DNA from: Streptomyces sulfonofaciens
Lineage (GTDB): Bacteria; Actinomycetota; Actinomycetes; Streptomycetales; Streptomycetaceae
Assembly: GCF_014656295.1 (NCBI RefSeq)
Contig: NZ_BNCD01000002.1
Span: forward strand, 186,001-250,000
Reading direction: 5' to 3'
DNA: 64,000 bases
Part shown: piece by piece, positions 16,770 to 25,045 of the stretch
Position numbering within the stretch: position 1 is the first letter of the stretch
How the letters are laid out: the number at the start of each line of letters is the position of its first letter
Made by a program: the position numbers and the translations under genes
The notes under the pieces: model-generated
Told to the model about the DNA's origin: nothing
The model's database searches: none
The model's input: the letters and a program-made list of their open reading frames with translations, nothing else

Positions 16770-18122
16770 GTGCACCGAACGAGAGCGGTGGTGCTGGGCG
16801 CCGGCATCATCGGCGCCGCCTGTGCCCGCGAACTCGCCGTGGCGGGGCTCGACGTCCTCGTGCTCGACCGGGGCGGCGCCGCGGCGGCCACCACGGCGCA
16901 CGGTGAGGGCAACATCCTCGTCTCCGACAAGGGCCCGGGACCCGAGCTGGATCTCGCCCTGCTGTCGCGGCGGTTGTGGCCCGAGGTACTGGCGGACATC
17001 GCCGCCCGAAGCGCCGGACGCCCGCCCCGCCCCGCGTCCGATCAGGCCGCCCCGCCCGCCACGCGCGCCGCGGAGTGGGAGCCCAAGGGCGGCATCGTCG
17101 TGGCGACCACTGCCGAAGGCGCCGAGGGACTCACCCGGTTCGCCGCCGGGCAGCGCGCCGCGGGCGTCCGCGCCGAGGCCATGGACCCACACGAGCTGCG
17201 CGCCGCCGAGCCCTTTGTGACCGACCGCCACACAGCCGCGCTGCACTACCCCGACGACGCCCAGGTGCAGCCCTCCGGCGCCGCCCTCGTACTGCTCCGC
17301 GACGCCCTGGCGCACGGGGCCGAACTGCTCACCGGGCACGAGGTACTGGGCGCCGTCACCCGCGCGGGGCGGCTCGTCGCGGTGCGCACCGCGAGGGGGC
17401 CGGTCGGCGGGGACGTGTTCGTCAACGCGACCGGGCCCTGGTCCGGCGAGGTGTCCGCCCGCCTGGGCGCGCCCGTGGACATCCGGCCGCGCCGCGGCGA
17501 GATCCTGGTGACCACGCCGCTGCCGCCCACCGTCTTCCACAAGGTGTACGACGCCGACTACGTGGGTGCCGTCGGCAGCGCCGACACCGGGCTCCAGACC
17601 TCGGCCGTGGTCGAGGCGACCCGCGGCGGCAGCATCCTGCTCGGCTCCTCGCGGCGGCACGCCGGCTTCGACGACCGGTTGCGCCCCGAAGTGCTCTCCG
17701 CCGTCGCCGCCACCGCGCTCCGCCTCTTCCCCGCGCTCGCGGACGTCCCGGTGATGCGGGCCTACGGCGGCTTCCGGCCCTATGTGCCCGACCACCTGCC
17801 CGTCATCGGCGCCGACCCGCGGCTCGCCGGGCTGTGGCACGCGGGCGGCCACGAGGGCGCCGGCATCGGCCTGTCCGTGGGCACCGCCCGGCTGCTGCGC
17901 GAGCTGCTGCTCGGCGACCGGCCGAGCCTGGACGCCGATCCGTTCCGGGTGGACCGGCCTGCCGTCCTCGGCACTTCGGACGGCGCCCGGGACACCCACG
18001 CCGGCAGCACCGGCCCACCGGATTCGACCGGCACGCCGGCACAGGCCGGGGCATCGGGTCCGGCCGCGGTGGCGGATCCGGACCAGGCCGCAGCACGGAA
18101 CATGACCGAGGAGGGAGCATGA
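16770..18122 (+). CDS. D-hydroxyproline dehydrogenase, FAD amine-oxidase subunit
   Basis: A 450-residue DAO-family flavoprotein with GAGIIG near residues 11-16, the substrate-binding DDAQVQPSG strand, RPRRGEILVT and the C-terminal GGHEGAGIGLS FAD-binding motif. In hydroxyproline degraders this beta-type subunit oxidises cis-4-hydroxy-D-proline to 1-pyrroline-4-hydroxy-2-carboxylate and passes electrons to the two iron-sulfur partners encoded next, in the HcnABC/LhpBEF-like arrangement. The 45-residue tail after residue 400 is Thr/Gly/Pro-rich and probably unstructured. It ends in a four-base overlap with the ferredoxin gene. Confidence 0.82.
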   Translation: MHRTRAVVLGAGIIGAACARELAVAGLDVLVLDRGGAAAATTAHGEGNILVSDKGPGPELDLALLSRRLWPEVLADIAARSAGRPPRPASDQAAPPATRAAEWEPKGGIVVATTAEGAEGLTRFAAGQRAAGVRAEAMDPHELRAAEPFVTDRHTAALHYPDDAQVQPSGAALVLLRDALAHGAELLTGHEVLGAVTRAGRLVAVRTARGPVGGDVFVNATGPWSGEVSARLGAPVDIRPRRGEILVTTPLPPTVFHKVYDADYVGAVGSADTGLQTSAVVEATRGGSILLGSSRRHAGFDDRLRPEVLSAVAATALRLFPALADVPVMRAYGGFRPYVPDHLPVIGADPRLAGLWHAGGHEGAGIGLSVGTARLLRELLLGDRPSLDADPFRVDRPAVLGTSDGARDTHAGSTGPPDSTGTPAQAGASGPAAVADPDQAAARNMTEEGA

Positions 18123-18457
18123 GCCCAAGACTCGTACCCGCGCGGGACGACTCCGTGCGCCGCACGGACCATCCGCTGACCGTCACCGTGGACGGGGAAC
18201 CGGTGCCCGGCATCGCGGGCCAGACGCTGGCCGGGGTGCTGCTCGCGGCGGGCCGCACCGCCTGGCGCACCGCGGGCAGCGGCGCGCCGCGCGGCGTGTT
18301 CTGCGGCATCGGCGTCTGCTTCGACTGCCTGGTCACCGTGAACGGCGAGCGTGACGTGCGCGCCTGCACCCGCCGCGCCCACGACGGCGACGCCGTGACC
18401 ACCCAGTCGCGCAGGTCCGGGGACCCGGGCGACGCCCGCGCGGGGGAGCGGCCGTGA
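18119..18457 (+). CDS. D-hydroxyproline dehydrogenase, small [2Fe-2S] subunit
   Basis: A 112-residue protein with a plant-type [2Fe-2S] site, CGIGVCFDC plus a later Cys in VRACTRRA, as in the Fer2_4 family and the N-terminal domain of sarcosine oxidase alpha or HcnA. It links the FAD oxidase subunit with the pyridine-nucleotide-oxidoreductase-like subunit. It overlaps both neighbouring genes by four bases (ATGA and GTGA), which should enforce equal synthesis of the three subunits. Confidence 0.85.
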   Translation: MSPRLVPARDDSVRRTDHPLTVTVDGEPVPGIAGQTLAGVLLAAGRTAWRTAGSGAPRGVFCGIGVCFDCLVTVNGERDVRACTRRAHDGDAVTTQSRRSGDPGDARAGERP

Positions 18458-19986
18458 GGCGCCGCTCGGTGGTCGTGGTGGGCGCCGGCCCCGCCGGGCT
18501 CGCCGCCGCGGACACCGCGCTGGCGGCGGGCGCCGACGTCACCCTCGTCGACTCCGCGGAGCGGCCCGGCGGCCAGTACCACCGCATGCTGCCCGACGCC
18601 TATGGGGCTCGCGCCCCCGAGGCCGTCCAGCACGGCTACCGCTCCTTCGAACGCCGTGTGCGCCGTGTGCTCGACCACCCGCGCTGCTCCTGGTGGGCGG
18701 GTGCCGAGGTCTGGGCACTGGAACGCCGCGACCCGGGTGGCGCGGCCCCGGCCGCACCGGCCCCGTCCTGCCCGCCGCCCAAGGTGCACGTCCTCGCGCC
18801 CGCGCCGGGCGGCGGCCCGCGGCGGCGCCATGTACTCGAACCCGACGCGCTCGTCCTCGCCACGGGCGCGCACGACCGCGTCCTGCCCTTCCCCGGTTGG
18901 GACCTGCCCGGTGTCTGCACCGCGGGCGCCGCCCAGGCGCTCGCCAAGGGAGAGCGGGTGGTCGTCGGGGACCGCGTGGTCGTCGCGGGCACCGGGCCCT
19001 TCCTGCTGCCGGTCGCCGTGTCCCTGCTGGAGGCCGGGTCCACCGTGGTCGAGGTGGTCGAGGCCGGCGCCCGCGCCCGGGTGGCGCGCGGCTGGCTCGG
19101 CCGCCCCTGGGAACTGGGCGCACAGGCGGGCAAGGCCGGCGAACTCCTCGCGCTGACCGGTGTGCTCGCCCGCCACCGGGTGCCGTACCGCTTCGGCAGG
19201 GCCGTCGTGGCCGCGCGCGGCGACGGCCGCGTCGAGGAGGTGGTGACCGCGGCGGTGCGCGCCGACTGGTCCGTGGTGCCCGGCACCGAGCGGGCCGCGG
19301 CGGTCGACGTCGTGTGCGTCGGGCACGGCTTCACGCCTCGGCTGGAGCTCCCGGTGGCCGCCGGGTGCGCCCTGCGCCCCGGGCCGCGGGGCACGTCCGA
19401 GGTGTACGTCGACGTGGACGACGACCAGGCCACGAGCAGCCCGGGCGTGTACGCGTGCGGTGAGATCACCGGCGTCGCCGGGGCGCCCGCCGCCCGTACC
19501 GAGGGCGCGCTCGCCGGCTGGCTCGCCGCCGGCGGCGCACCCCGGGCAGGTGCCGTACGGGCCCTGCGCAGACGCCGCGACCAGGGCCGGGCCTTCGCCC
19601 GGCGGCTCGCTCACGCCCACCCCGTCGGTGCCGCCTGGCCCGGCTGGCTCCGTCCGGACACCGTCGTCTGCCGCTGCGAGGAGACCGACTACGCCACCGT
19701 GTGCGCGGCGGCCCAGGATCCGACGGCCACCGAGGCACGGGCGGCCAAGCTGGCGACCCGGGCCGGCCTCGGCCCGTGCCAGGGCCGCGTCTGCGGACCG
19801 ACCATCGCAGAACTGCGGCACCGCCACGGCACCGGGCAGCCCCCTGCCGGGCCCACCGACCCCGGGTCCCACCACCGGCCCCTCGCCCAGCCCATCAGGC
19901 TCGGCGAACTCGCCAGGCCGCCGGCGCCGCCGGCCCCCGACCGTCCCGACCTGGCGCATCTTCCCCCTGAGGAGAGCGGTTCATGA
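18454..19986 (+). CDS. D-hydroxyproline dehydrogenase, FAD/NAD-binding subunit with BFD-type iron-sulfur domain
   Basis: A 510-residue alpha-type subunit with an N-terminal GAGPAG dinucleotide fold, a second nucleotide-binding fold around VVVAGTGPFLLPVA, and a C-terminal bacterioferredoxin-associated-ferredoxin-like [2Fe-2S] domain (VCRCEE, then GLGPCQGRVCGP). This is the HcnB/LhpF layout. It uses a GTG start overlapping the ferredoxin stop. The final 50 residues are Pro-rich and look disordered. With the other two subunits it should form a heteromer that feeds electrons to the respiratory chain or to oxygen. Confidence 0.82.
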   Translation: MRRRSVVVVGAGPAGLAAADTALAAGADVTLVDSAERPGGQYHRMLPDAYGARAPEAVQHGYRSFERRVRRVLDHPRCSWWAGAEVWALERRDPGGAAPAAPAPSCPPPKVHVLAPAPGGGPRRRHVLEPDALVLATGAHDRVLPFPGWDLPGVCTAGAAQALAKGERVVVGDRVVVAGTGPFLLPVAVSLLEAGSTVVEVVEAGARARVARGWLGRPWELGAQAGKAGELLALTGVLARHRVPYRFGRAVVAARGDGRVEEVVTAAVRADWSVVPGTERAAAVDVVCVGHGFTPRLELPVAAGCALRPGPRGTSEVYVDVDDDQATSSPGVYACGEITGVAGAPAARTEGALAGWLAAGGAPRAGAVRALRRRRDQGRAFARRLAHAHPVGAAWPGWLRPDTVVCRCEETDYATVCAAAQDPTATEARAAKLATRAGLGPCQGRVCGPTIAELRHRHGTGQPPAGPTDPGSHHRPLAQPIRLGELARPPAPPAPDRPDLAHLPPEESGS

Positions 19987-20927
19987 CCACGAGCACACCC
20001 CGCCCGCACGCACTGACCGGAGTCGTCGTCGCGACGGCACTGCCCTACCGGGAGGACCCGAAGGCGCCGGCCGGCCTCGCCGTCGACTACGACCGCTACG
20101 CGGAGCACTGCCGCTGGCTGGTGGACAACGGCTGCGACGGCGTCGGCCCCAACGGCTCCCTCGGCGAGTACTCGTCGCTCACCGACGAGGAGCGCCGTCG
20201 TGTGGCGCGCACCGCGATCGAGGCGGTCGCGGGGCACGGCAAGGTCGTCGTCGGCGTGCACGGCGTCGGCTCGCACCAGGCCGCGCACTGGGCCGAGGTC
20301 GCCGCGGAGGACGGGGCCGACGGGGTGCTCTGCCTGCCGCCCACGATGTACCGCGCCAACCCGGGCGAGGTCGTGGCGCACTTCGAGGCGGTGGCCGCCG
20401 TCGGCCTGCCCGTGATGGTCTACAACAACCCGTTCGACACCAAGGTGGACCTCACGCCGGATCTGCTCGCCGAGATCGCCTCCATCGACAACGTCCAGGC
20501 GGTCAAGGAGTTCTCCGGCGATGTGCGCCGGGTGCTGGAGATCAAGGAGAAGGCGCCCTCGCTGGACGTCGTCGGCGGCGCCGACGACGTCGTCCTTGAG
20601 AGTCTGGTGATGGGTGCGACGGGCTGGTTCGCCGGCTTCCCCAACGTCTTCCCCGCCGAGTCCGCGGAGCTGTTCCGGCTGGCCCGCGAGGGTCGCGTCG
20701 CCGAGGCCCGTGCACTGTACGAGCCGCTGGTGGCCGCGTTCCGCTGGGACTCCAGGACCGAGTTCGTGCAGGCCATCAAGCTGGGCATGGAGATGGTGGG
20801 CCGGTTCGGCGGACCCTGCCGGCCGCCGCGCGGCCCGCTGGTGCCCGCGCACCGGGAGCAGGTGACGGGGGAGATGCGGCGCGCGATCGAGGCCGTCGGG
20901 GCACGGAACGCGGAGCAGGCCGCCTGA
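19983..20927 (+). CDS. 1-pyrroline-4-hydroxy-2-carboxylate deaminase (DHDPS family)
   Basis: A 314-residue TIM barrel of the dihydrodipicolinate synthase/N-acetylneuraminate lyase family. Lys175 (QAVKEFS) is the Schiff-base lysine and Tyr in VMVYNNP is the catalytic tyrosine. The GPNGSLGEYSSL loop replaces the usual GTTGE pyruvate-carboxylate loop; related changes are seen in the deaminase group. In this operon the expected reaction is conversion of 1-pyrroline-4-hydroxy-2-carboxylate to 2-oxoglutarate semialdehyde plus ammonia. The next enzyme, 2-oxoglutarate semialdehyde dehydrogenase, is not in the window. Starts by four-base overlap with the preceding gene. Confidence 0.85.
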   Translation: MTTSTPRPHALTGVVVATALPYREDPKAPAGLAVDYDRYAEHCRWLVDNGCDGVGPNGSLGEYSSLTDEERRRVARTAIEAVAGHGKVVVGVHGVGSHQAAHWAEVAAEDGADGVLCLPPTMYRANPGEVVAHFEAVAAVGLPVMVYNNPFDTKVDLTPDLLAEIASIDNVQAVKEFSGDVRRVLEIKEKAPSLDVVGGADDVVLESLVMGATGWFAGFPNVFPAESAELFRLAREGRVAEARALYEPLVAAFRWDSRTEFVQAIKLGMEMVGRFGGPCRPPRGPLVPAHREQVTGEMRRAIEAVGARNAEQAA

Positions 20928-21928
20928 TGCGCAGCGCCCGCGCGATCAGCGCCGTCGACTCGCACACGGAGGGCATGCCCACCAGGGTCGTCACCGGGGG
21001 GGTGCCGCCGATCCCCGGCGCCACCATGGCGGAGCGCCGTGCCCACGCCGTCGAGCACCTGGACGGTCTGCGGCGCTTCCTCATGGACGAACCGCGCGGG
21101 CATCCGGCGATGAGCGGCGCGCTGCTCCAGCCGCCGACCCGCCCCGACGCGGACTGGGGCGTCGTCTACATCGAGGTCAGCGGCTTCCTGCCGATGTGCG
21201 GGCACGGCACGGTGGGGGTGGCGACGGTCCTGGTGGAGACCGGGATGGTCGCCGTGACCGAGCCTACGACCGTGGTGCGCCTCGACACGCCCGCCGGTCT
21301 CGTGGAGGCCAGGGTCGCGGTGCGCGACGGGGTCGCCGAGCAGGTCACCCTGCGCAACGTGGACGCCTTCGCGCTCGAACTCGACGCGAAGGTCTCCGTA
21401 CCCGGCATCGGCGAGGTCACCTACGACATGGCCTACGGCGGGAACTTCTACGCCATCGTGGACCTGGCGAGCGTCGGCCTGCCGTTCGACCGGGCGCGCA
21501 AGGACGACATCCTCGCCGCGGGCCTCGCCATCTCGCGGGCCGTGGACGAGCAGAACCCGCCGCGGCACCCCGCCGACCCGCACATCAGGGGCTGCAAGCA
21601 CGTGCAGTTCCTGGCACCGGGATCCGACGCCCGGCACTCGCGCAACGCGATGGCGATCAGGCCGGGATGGTTCGACCGTTCGCCGTGCGGCACCGGCACC
21701 TGCGCGCGCATGGCGCAGTTGTACGCGCGCGGAGAACTGGCGCTCGGGGCGGAGTTCGTCAACGAGTCCTTCATCGGCACCCGGTTCACCGGACGCCTGG
21801 TGGACACCGCCGAGGTCGCGGGCGTGCCCGCGGTGGTGCCCGAGTTCTCCGGGCGCGCATGGATCACGGGGACGGCCACGTACCTGCTCGATCCCGACGA
21901 TCCGTTCCCCGAGGGCTTCGTCCTCTAG
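20927..21928 (+). CDS. 4-hydroxyproline epimerase (proline racemase family)
   Basis: A 333-residue proline-racemase-fold enzyme. Both catalytic thiols are present: Cys91 in PMCGHGTVG and Cys254 in SPCGTGT. This argues for a two-base epimerase rather than the Cys/Thr dehydratase subgroup. In this operon it should convert trans-4-hydroxy-L-proline to cis-4-hydroxy-D-proline, the entry step. The start codon shares one base with the stop of the deaminase gene. Proline racemase proper is the alternative but would not fit the deaminase. Confidence 0.87.
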   Translation: MRSARAISAVDSHTEGMPTRVVTGGVPPIPGATMAERRAHAVEHLDGLRRFLMDEPRGHPAMSGALLQPPTRPDADWGVVYIEVSGFLPMCGHGTVGVATVLVETGMVAVTEPTTVVRLDTPAGLVEARVAVRDGVAEQVTLRNVDAFALELDAKVSVPGIGEVTYDMAYGGNFYAIVDLASVGLPFDRARKDDILAAGLAISRAVDEQNPPRHPADPHIRGCKHVQFLAPGSDARHSRNAMAIRPGWFDRSPCGTGTCARMAQLYARGELALGAEFVNESFIGTRFTGRLVDTAEVAGVPAVVPEFSGRAWITGTATYLLDPDDPFPEGFVL

Positions 21929-21932
21929 GCGT

Positions 21933-21989
21933 GCCGCCTCCGAGCGCGCGGGCGGCACGGGCGGTGTCCCTCGTGCGCTCCGAGGCGGC
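21933..21989. terminator. Bidirectional terminator between epimerase and SGNH hydrolase genes
   Basis: GCCGCCTCCGAGCGC (21933-21947) pairs with GCGCTCCGAGGCGGC (21975-21989), 14 of 15 positions, across a 27-base loop. It sits between the stop codons of two convergent genes. Confidence 0.65.
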
Positions 21990-21995
21990 CGCGCC

Positions 21996-23174
21996 TCATC
22001 CGCGGCGCGCCGCGAGCGGACCGCCCGCGGCGAGGGCCAGGGCGGCGAAGCGCGTCCCGATGAGGCGGTGGGTGGCGGCGTCGGGGTGCAGGCCGTCCGG
22101 CAGCGGGTGGTCGGTGGCGTCGGCCTCGCCGTAGAGGTCGCGGCCGTCGAGGTAGTGCAGGCGGGGGTCGTCGGCGGCACGTTGTTCGACGATGCGGGCC
22201 AGCTCTTCGCGGATGACGGCGAGCGTCAGTTTTCCGGTGGAGCGCTCCGCGGGGTCGCCCGCGGCCAGGAACCTCACCGCGCCGCTGCCGAGTGCGGTGA
22301 GATCCGGGACGGTGGGGCCGGGGGTGTCCTCGTGGGCGGGGCACAGCACGGGGGAGACGACCAGCAGCGGCGTGGTGGGGTGGCCTTCGCGGACGGTGTC
22401 GAGGAAGCCGTGCACGGCGGGGGTGAAGGCACGCAGGCGCATCAGGTCGGTGTTGACCAGGTTGATGCCCATCTTGATGCTTATCAGGTCGGCCGGGGTG
22501 TCGCGCATGGCGCGGGCGGTGAACGGGTCGAGCAGGGCGCAGCCGCCCAGGCCCAGGTTGATCAGCTCTACACCGCCGCGGGCGGCGGCCACCGAGGGCC
22601 AGATGCCGGTGGGGCTTGCGGCGTCGGAGCCCTGGCTGATGGAACTGCCGTGGTGCAGCCACACGGCGCGGCCCCGGTCGGGGGCGGGCTCGACGGGGGC
22701 GTCGGTGCGCAGGACCCTCAGCTCGGTCCTCTCGTTGTGGGGCAGCCAGATCTCGATGTCCTTGACCCCGCCGGGCAGGTCGGCGAAGCGGACGGTGCCG
22801 GCCGGGCCCGTCTGCCTTTCGGTGGCCCCGGTGGTCATGTCCAGGGTCAGGAGGTCGCCGCCGCCCACACTGGCCTGGGCGGTCAGGTCGCCGTCGACGA
22901 GCAGGTCGTAGACGCCGTCCGGGCGTTCAGGTGCGCCCCGGTAGGCCATCTTGGTGCGCAGGGCGTCCAGCTCGACGGCGGTGGCCCGGGTGCGGAAGGC
23001 GAGCCGTACGCCGGAGGGCTGGGCCTCCACCGTGGCCAGTTGGTCGTCGGTGTACTGCGCGCGGGCGCGGGCGGGCAGCCGGTGCGGCAGCACCCCGTGT
23101 TCGGTGCGCTCCAGGTCGAGGGCGCCGCGCAGGAGGTCCTCGGTGATGGGCGTGGTGATCCAGTCGTGCGCCAT
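21996..23174 (-). CDS. SGNH/GDSL-family hydrolase
   Basis: A 392-residue protein with a beta-sandwich N-terminal domain (about 1-175) and a C-terminal SGNH hydrolase. The nucleophile block is HHGSSISQGSD, block II is LGLGGCALLD, and the catalytic Asp/His pair is DGLHPD. This two-domain form is the GDSL-3 type with an N-terminal SGNH_hydro_N module, active on carbohydrate or other esters. There is no signal peptide, so it acts in the cytoplasm. ATG 23174 has a weak GGGACA site. A TetR gene follows upstream in the same direction (91 bases), so the two may be co-transcribed. Confidence 0.78.
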   Translation of the reverse strand: MAHDWITTPITEDLLRGALDLERTEHGVLPHRLPARARAQYTDDQLATVEAQPSGVRLAFRTRATAVELDALRTKMAYRGAPERPDGVYDLLVDGDLTAQASVGGGDLLTLDMTTGATERQTGPAGTVRFADLPGGVKDIEIWLPHNERTELRVLRTDAPVEPAPDRGRAVWLHHGSSISQGSDAASPTGIWPSVAAARGGVELINLGLGGCALLDPFTARAMRDTPADLISIKMGINLVNTDLMRLRAFTPAVHGFLDTVREGHPTTPLLVVSPVLCPAHEDTPGPTVPDLTALGSGAVRFLAAGDPAERSTGKLTLAVIREELARIVEQRAADDPRLHYLDGRDLYGEADATDHPLPDGLHPDAATHRLIGTRFAALALAAGGPLAARRG

Positions 23175-23265
23175 GTGCGTTGTCCCAGCCTGTCGATCGG
23201 TGTGTCTTGAAGGGTGCAGGGCGCCGGTGCGCTCTCGCCCACCGCCCCCCGGCCGCGCGCCCCCG

Positions 23266-23835
23266 TCAGGGCGCGGGCCAGTTCCGCAGCAGGGCGTCGA
23301 GGGCGTCCACGATCCGCACCCAGCTCTCCTGGGAATCGGGGGCGCTGTGAGCGAACCCTCCCGCCGCCTCCAGGCTGACGTAGCCGTGGAAGGTGCTGCC
23401 GAGCAGCCGGACCGCGTGTGTCCGGTCGGGCTCCGCCAGGTCGTAGCCGCGCAGGACGGCTCGCGCCATCTGCGCGTGCCTGCCGCCGGCACTGGCGGCC
23501 GCCGCCTGCGGGGTGAGCCTGAACCGGGCCGCCGCGTAGCGTCCGGGGTGCTCGCGGGCGTAGTCGCGGTAGACGTTCGCGAAGGCGGCGAGGGCGTCCT
23601 TGCCGGAGCGTCCGGCCAGGGCGTCGGCAGCCCGGTCGGCGAGTTCCTCCAGGGCGAGCAGGGCGATCCTGGTCCTGAGGTCCTGGGAGTTCTCCAGGTG
23701 CGAGTACAGGCTGGCGACCTTGACGTCGAACCGCCTGGCCAGAGCCGACACGGTCACCTGGTCGAAGCCGACCTCATCGGCCAGTTCCGCTCCCGCCCGC
23801 GTCAGACGCTCCGCGGTCAGCCCCGCGCGTGCCAT
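23266..23835 (-). CDS. TetR-family regulator with WHG-type C-terminal domain
   Basis: A 189-residue TetR protein. Helix-turn-helix residues are about 7-50 (TVSALARRFDVKVASLYSHLEN). The C-terminal part contains the STFHGYVSLEAAGGFA block of the TetR_C_13/WHG group. It is divergent from the FBP-domain gene, an arrangement I recall as common in Streptomyces. A CCTAA-TACAG-TTAGG inverted repeat in the shared 73-base promoter region is its likely operator. ATG 23835 follows GAGGGGACGG. Confidence 0.85.
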   Translation of the reverse strand: MARAGLTAERLTRAGAELADEVGFDQVTVSALARRFDVKVASLYSHLENSQDLRTRIALLALEELADRAADALAGRSGKDALAAFANVYRDYAREHPGRYAAARFRLTPQAAAASAGGRHAQMARAVLRGYDLAEPDRTHAVRLLGSTFHGYVSLEAAGGFAHSAPDSQESWVRIVDALDALLRNWPAP

Positions 23836-23875
23836 GCCCGTCCCCTCGCTCCGCGGATAAAGTTTTAAGCAGTTG

Positions 23876-23890
23876 CCTAATACAGTTAGG
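23876..23890. promoter_or_regulatory. Inverted repeat between divergent TetR and FBP genes
   Basis: CCTAA and TTAGG flank TACAG. It sits in an AT-rich patch in the divergent promoter region, a good candidate site for the adjacent TetR. Confidence 0.55.
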
Positions 23891-23908
23891 AAATTACCAT
23901 ACACACCT

Positions 23909-24400
23909 ATGAAGCAGCTTACCGACCAAGAGATCCGCTCCGCATTCGTGAACTGCACCAAGGGCCAGGCCAAGCGCCTGTTCGTCCCGCGTGACCTGGC
24001 CGACCGGCCCTGGGCCGACCTGGACTTCCTCGGCTGGCGGGATCCGGGGGCCCCGGACCGCGCCTACCTCGTGGCCGAACTCGACGACCGGCCGAGGGCC
24101 CTCGCGCTCCGCACGCCCGGGCCCGCCTCCTGGCAGGCGCGGCGCAGCATGTGCTCACTGTGCCTGACCGCCCACACCGGCGGGGTCTGCCTCATGGTCG
24201 CGCCGAGGGCGGGCAGGGCCGGGCAGCAGGGGAACTCGGTGGGTGCCTACATGTGCAGCGACCTCTCCTGTTCGCTGTACCTGCGGGGCAGGAAGGACGC
24301 GGGTCCGGGCACGCGGTTGCAGGAGTCCCTGTCCCTGGAGGAGAAGATCCGGCGGACCACGGCGAACCTCGCCGCGTTCCTCGCCAGGGTGACCGAGTGA
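23909..24400 (+). CDS. FBP-domain (FusB-like, EF-G-binding) zinc protein
   Basis: A 163-residue protein matching the FBP_C family, the zinc-binding C-terminal domain of FusB-type elongation-factor-G-binding proteins. Four cysteines are placed as C-x2-C (SMCSLCL) and C-x4-C (YMCSDLSCS), fitting the treble-clef zinc site that contacts EF-G and frees ribosomes stalled by fusidic acid. Actinobacterial members have unproven roles; resistance should not be assumed. The gene is divergent from and probably repressed by the neighbouring TetR. Confidence 0.78.
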   Translation: MKQLTDQEIRSAFVNCTKGQAKRLFVPRDLADRPWADLDFLGWRDPGAPDRAYLVAELDDRPRALALRTPGPASWQARRSMCSLCLTAHTGGVCLMVAPRAGRAGQQGNSVGAYMCSDLSCSLYLRGRKDAGPGTRLQESLSLEEKIRRTTANLAAFLARVTE

Positions 24401-24562
24401 GCGGGGACGGGCCCGCGGGTGCGCGGCCGGAGCAGGTACGGGGCCGCGCCGCGCCGGTTGCACCGGCCGCACCGGCCCGCCTGCGGGGCGCGGCCGCCAC
24501 CGGGCACGGCCCCCGGGGCACGGCCACCGGGCACGGCCACCGGGCACGGCCCCCGGGCCACC

Positions 24563-24594
24563 GCCGTCTGCGGGTAGGGCCGTCTGCGGGTAGG
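24563..24594. repeat. 16-bp tandem repeat
   Basis: GCCGTCTGCGGGTAGG occurs twice in tandem, next to degenerate CGGGCACGGCC repeats at about 24500-24560. This lies between the FBP gene and the protease fragment and looks like slippage-prone filler in decayed DNA. Confidence 0.55.
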
Positions 24595-24650
24595 GCCCCC
24601 GGGGCGCCTCCGTTCACGCCCCCCGGACCACGACCACCCCTCATGGCGTC

Positions 24651-24944
24651 GTGGTCCCAGCGGAATACCAGGGCACTCCCGTCCGCCGGAGGTACGACTG
24701 CACAATGCGTCCCGGCACCGAGGTGCTCGGGCAGTGCGGGGCGGCCGATGAACTGTGCGTGAAGGCGTCGGCCACCGAGACGGCCTGCAACGGGGACTCC
24801 GGCACGCCGGCCACCGTCGACGGCGCGGTCGTGGCGGTGACCAGCCGGGGCCCCATCGGGGACTGCGGCGCGGAGGGGTTCACCGTCTACACCGCCGTCG
24901 CCCCGCACCTGGACTGGATCCAGCAGACGATCGGCGCGAACTGA
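24651..24944 (+). pseudogene. C-terminal fragment of a trypsin-like serine protease
   Basis: About 75 codons match only the last third of a chymotrypsin-fold (S1) protease: the CNGDSGTP active-site serine loop, a cysteine pair (GDCGAEG) and the final VAPHLDWIQQTI helix. The His and Asp catalytic segments and any signal peptide are missing, and the DNA just upstream is low-complexity repeat, so the 5' part is lost. It should be inactive. Confidence 0.7.
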
Positions 24945-24966
24945 GCCGCCGCGCCCCGTGGGCGCC

Positions 24967-25035
24967 GTCGTCACATTCCCGACATCCGCCCGGAGGGCGG
25001 GCACGGCGTCGCGGGGCAGATGGGAATGCGACGAC
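24967..25035. terminator. Long hairpin between the protease fragment and the iminopeptidase gene
   Basis: GTCGTC-a-CATTCCC (24967-24980) pairs with GGGAATG-c-GACGAC (25022-25035), with a smaller CCGCCC/GGGCGG hairpin inside. It lies eleven bases past the end of the convergent peptide operon and should terminate it. Confidence 0.65.
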
Positions 25036-25045
25036 AGGCCCGAGC

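Noticed and set aside
23909..24400. Labelling the FBP-domain gene as fusidic acid resistance
   Set aside because: It holds only the zinc domain and is widespread in actinomycetes; resistance is not implied by sequence.
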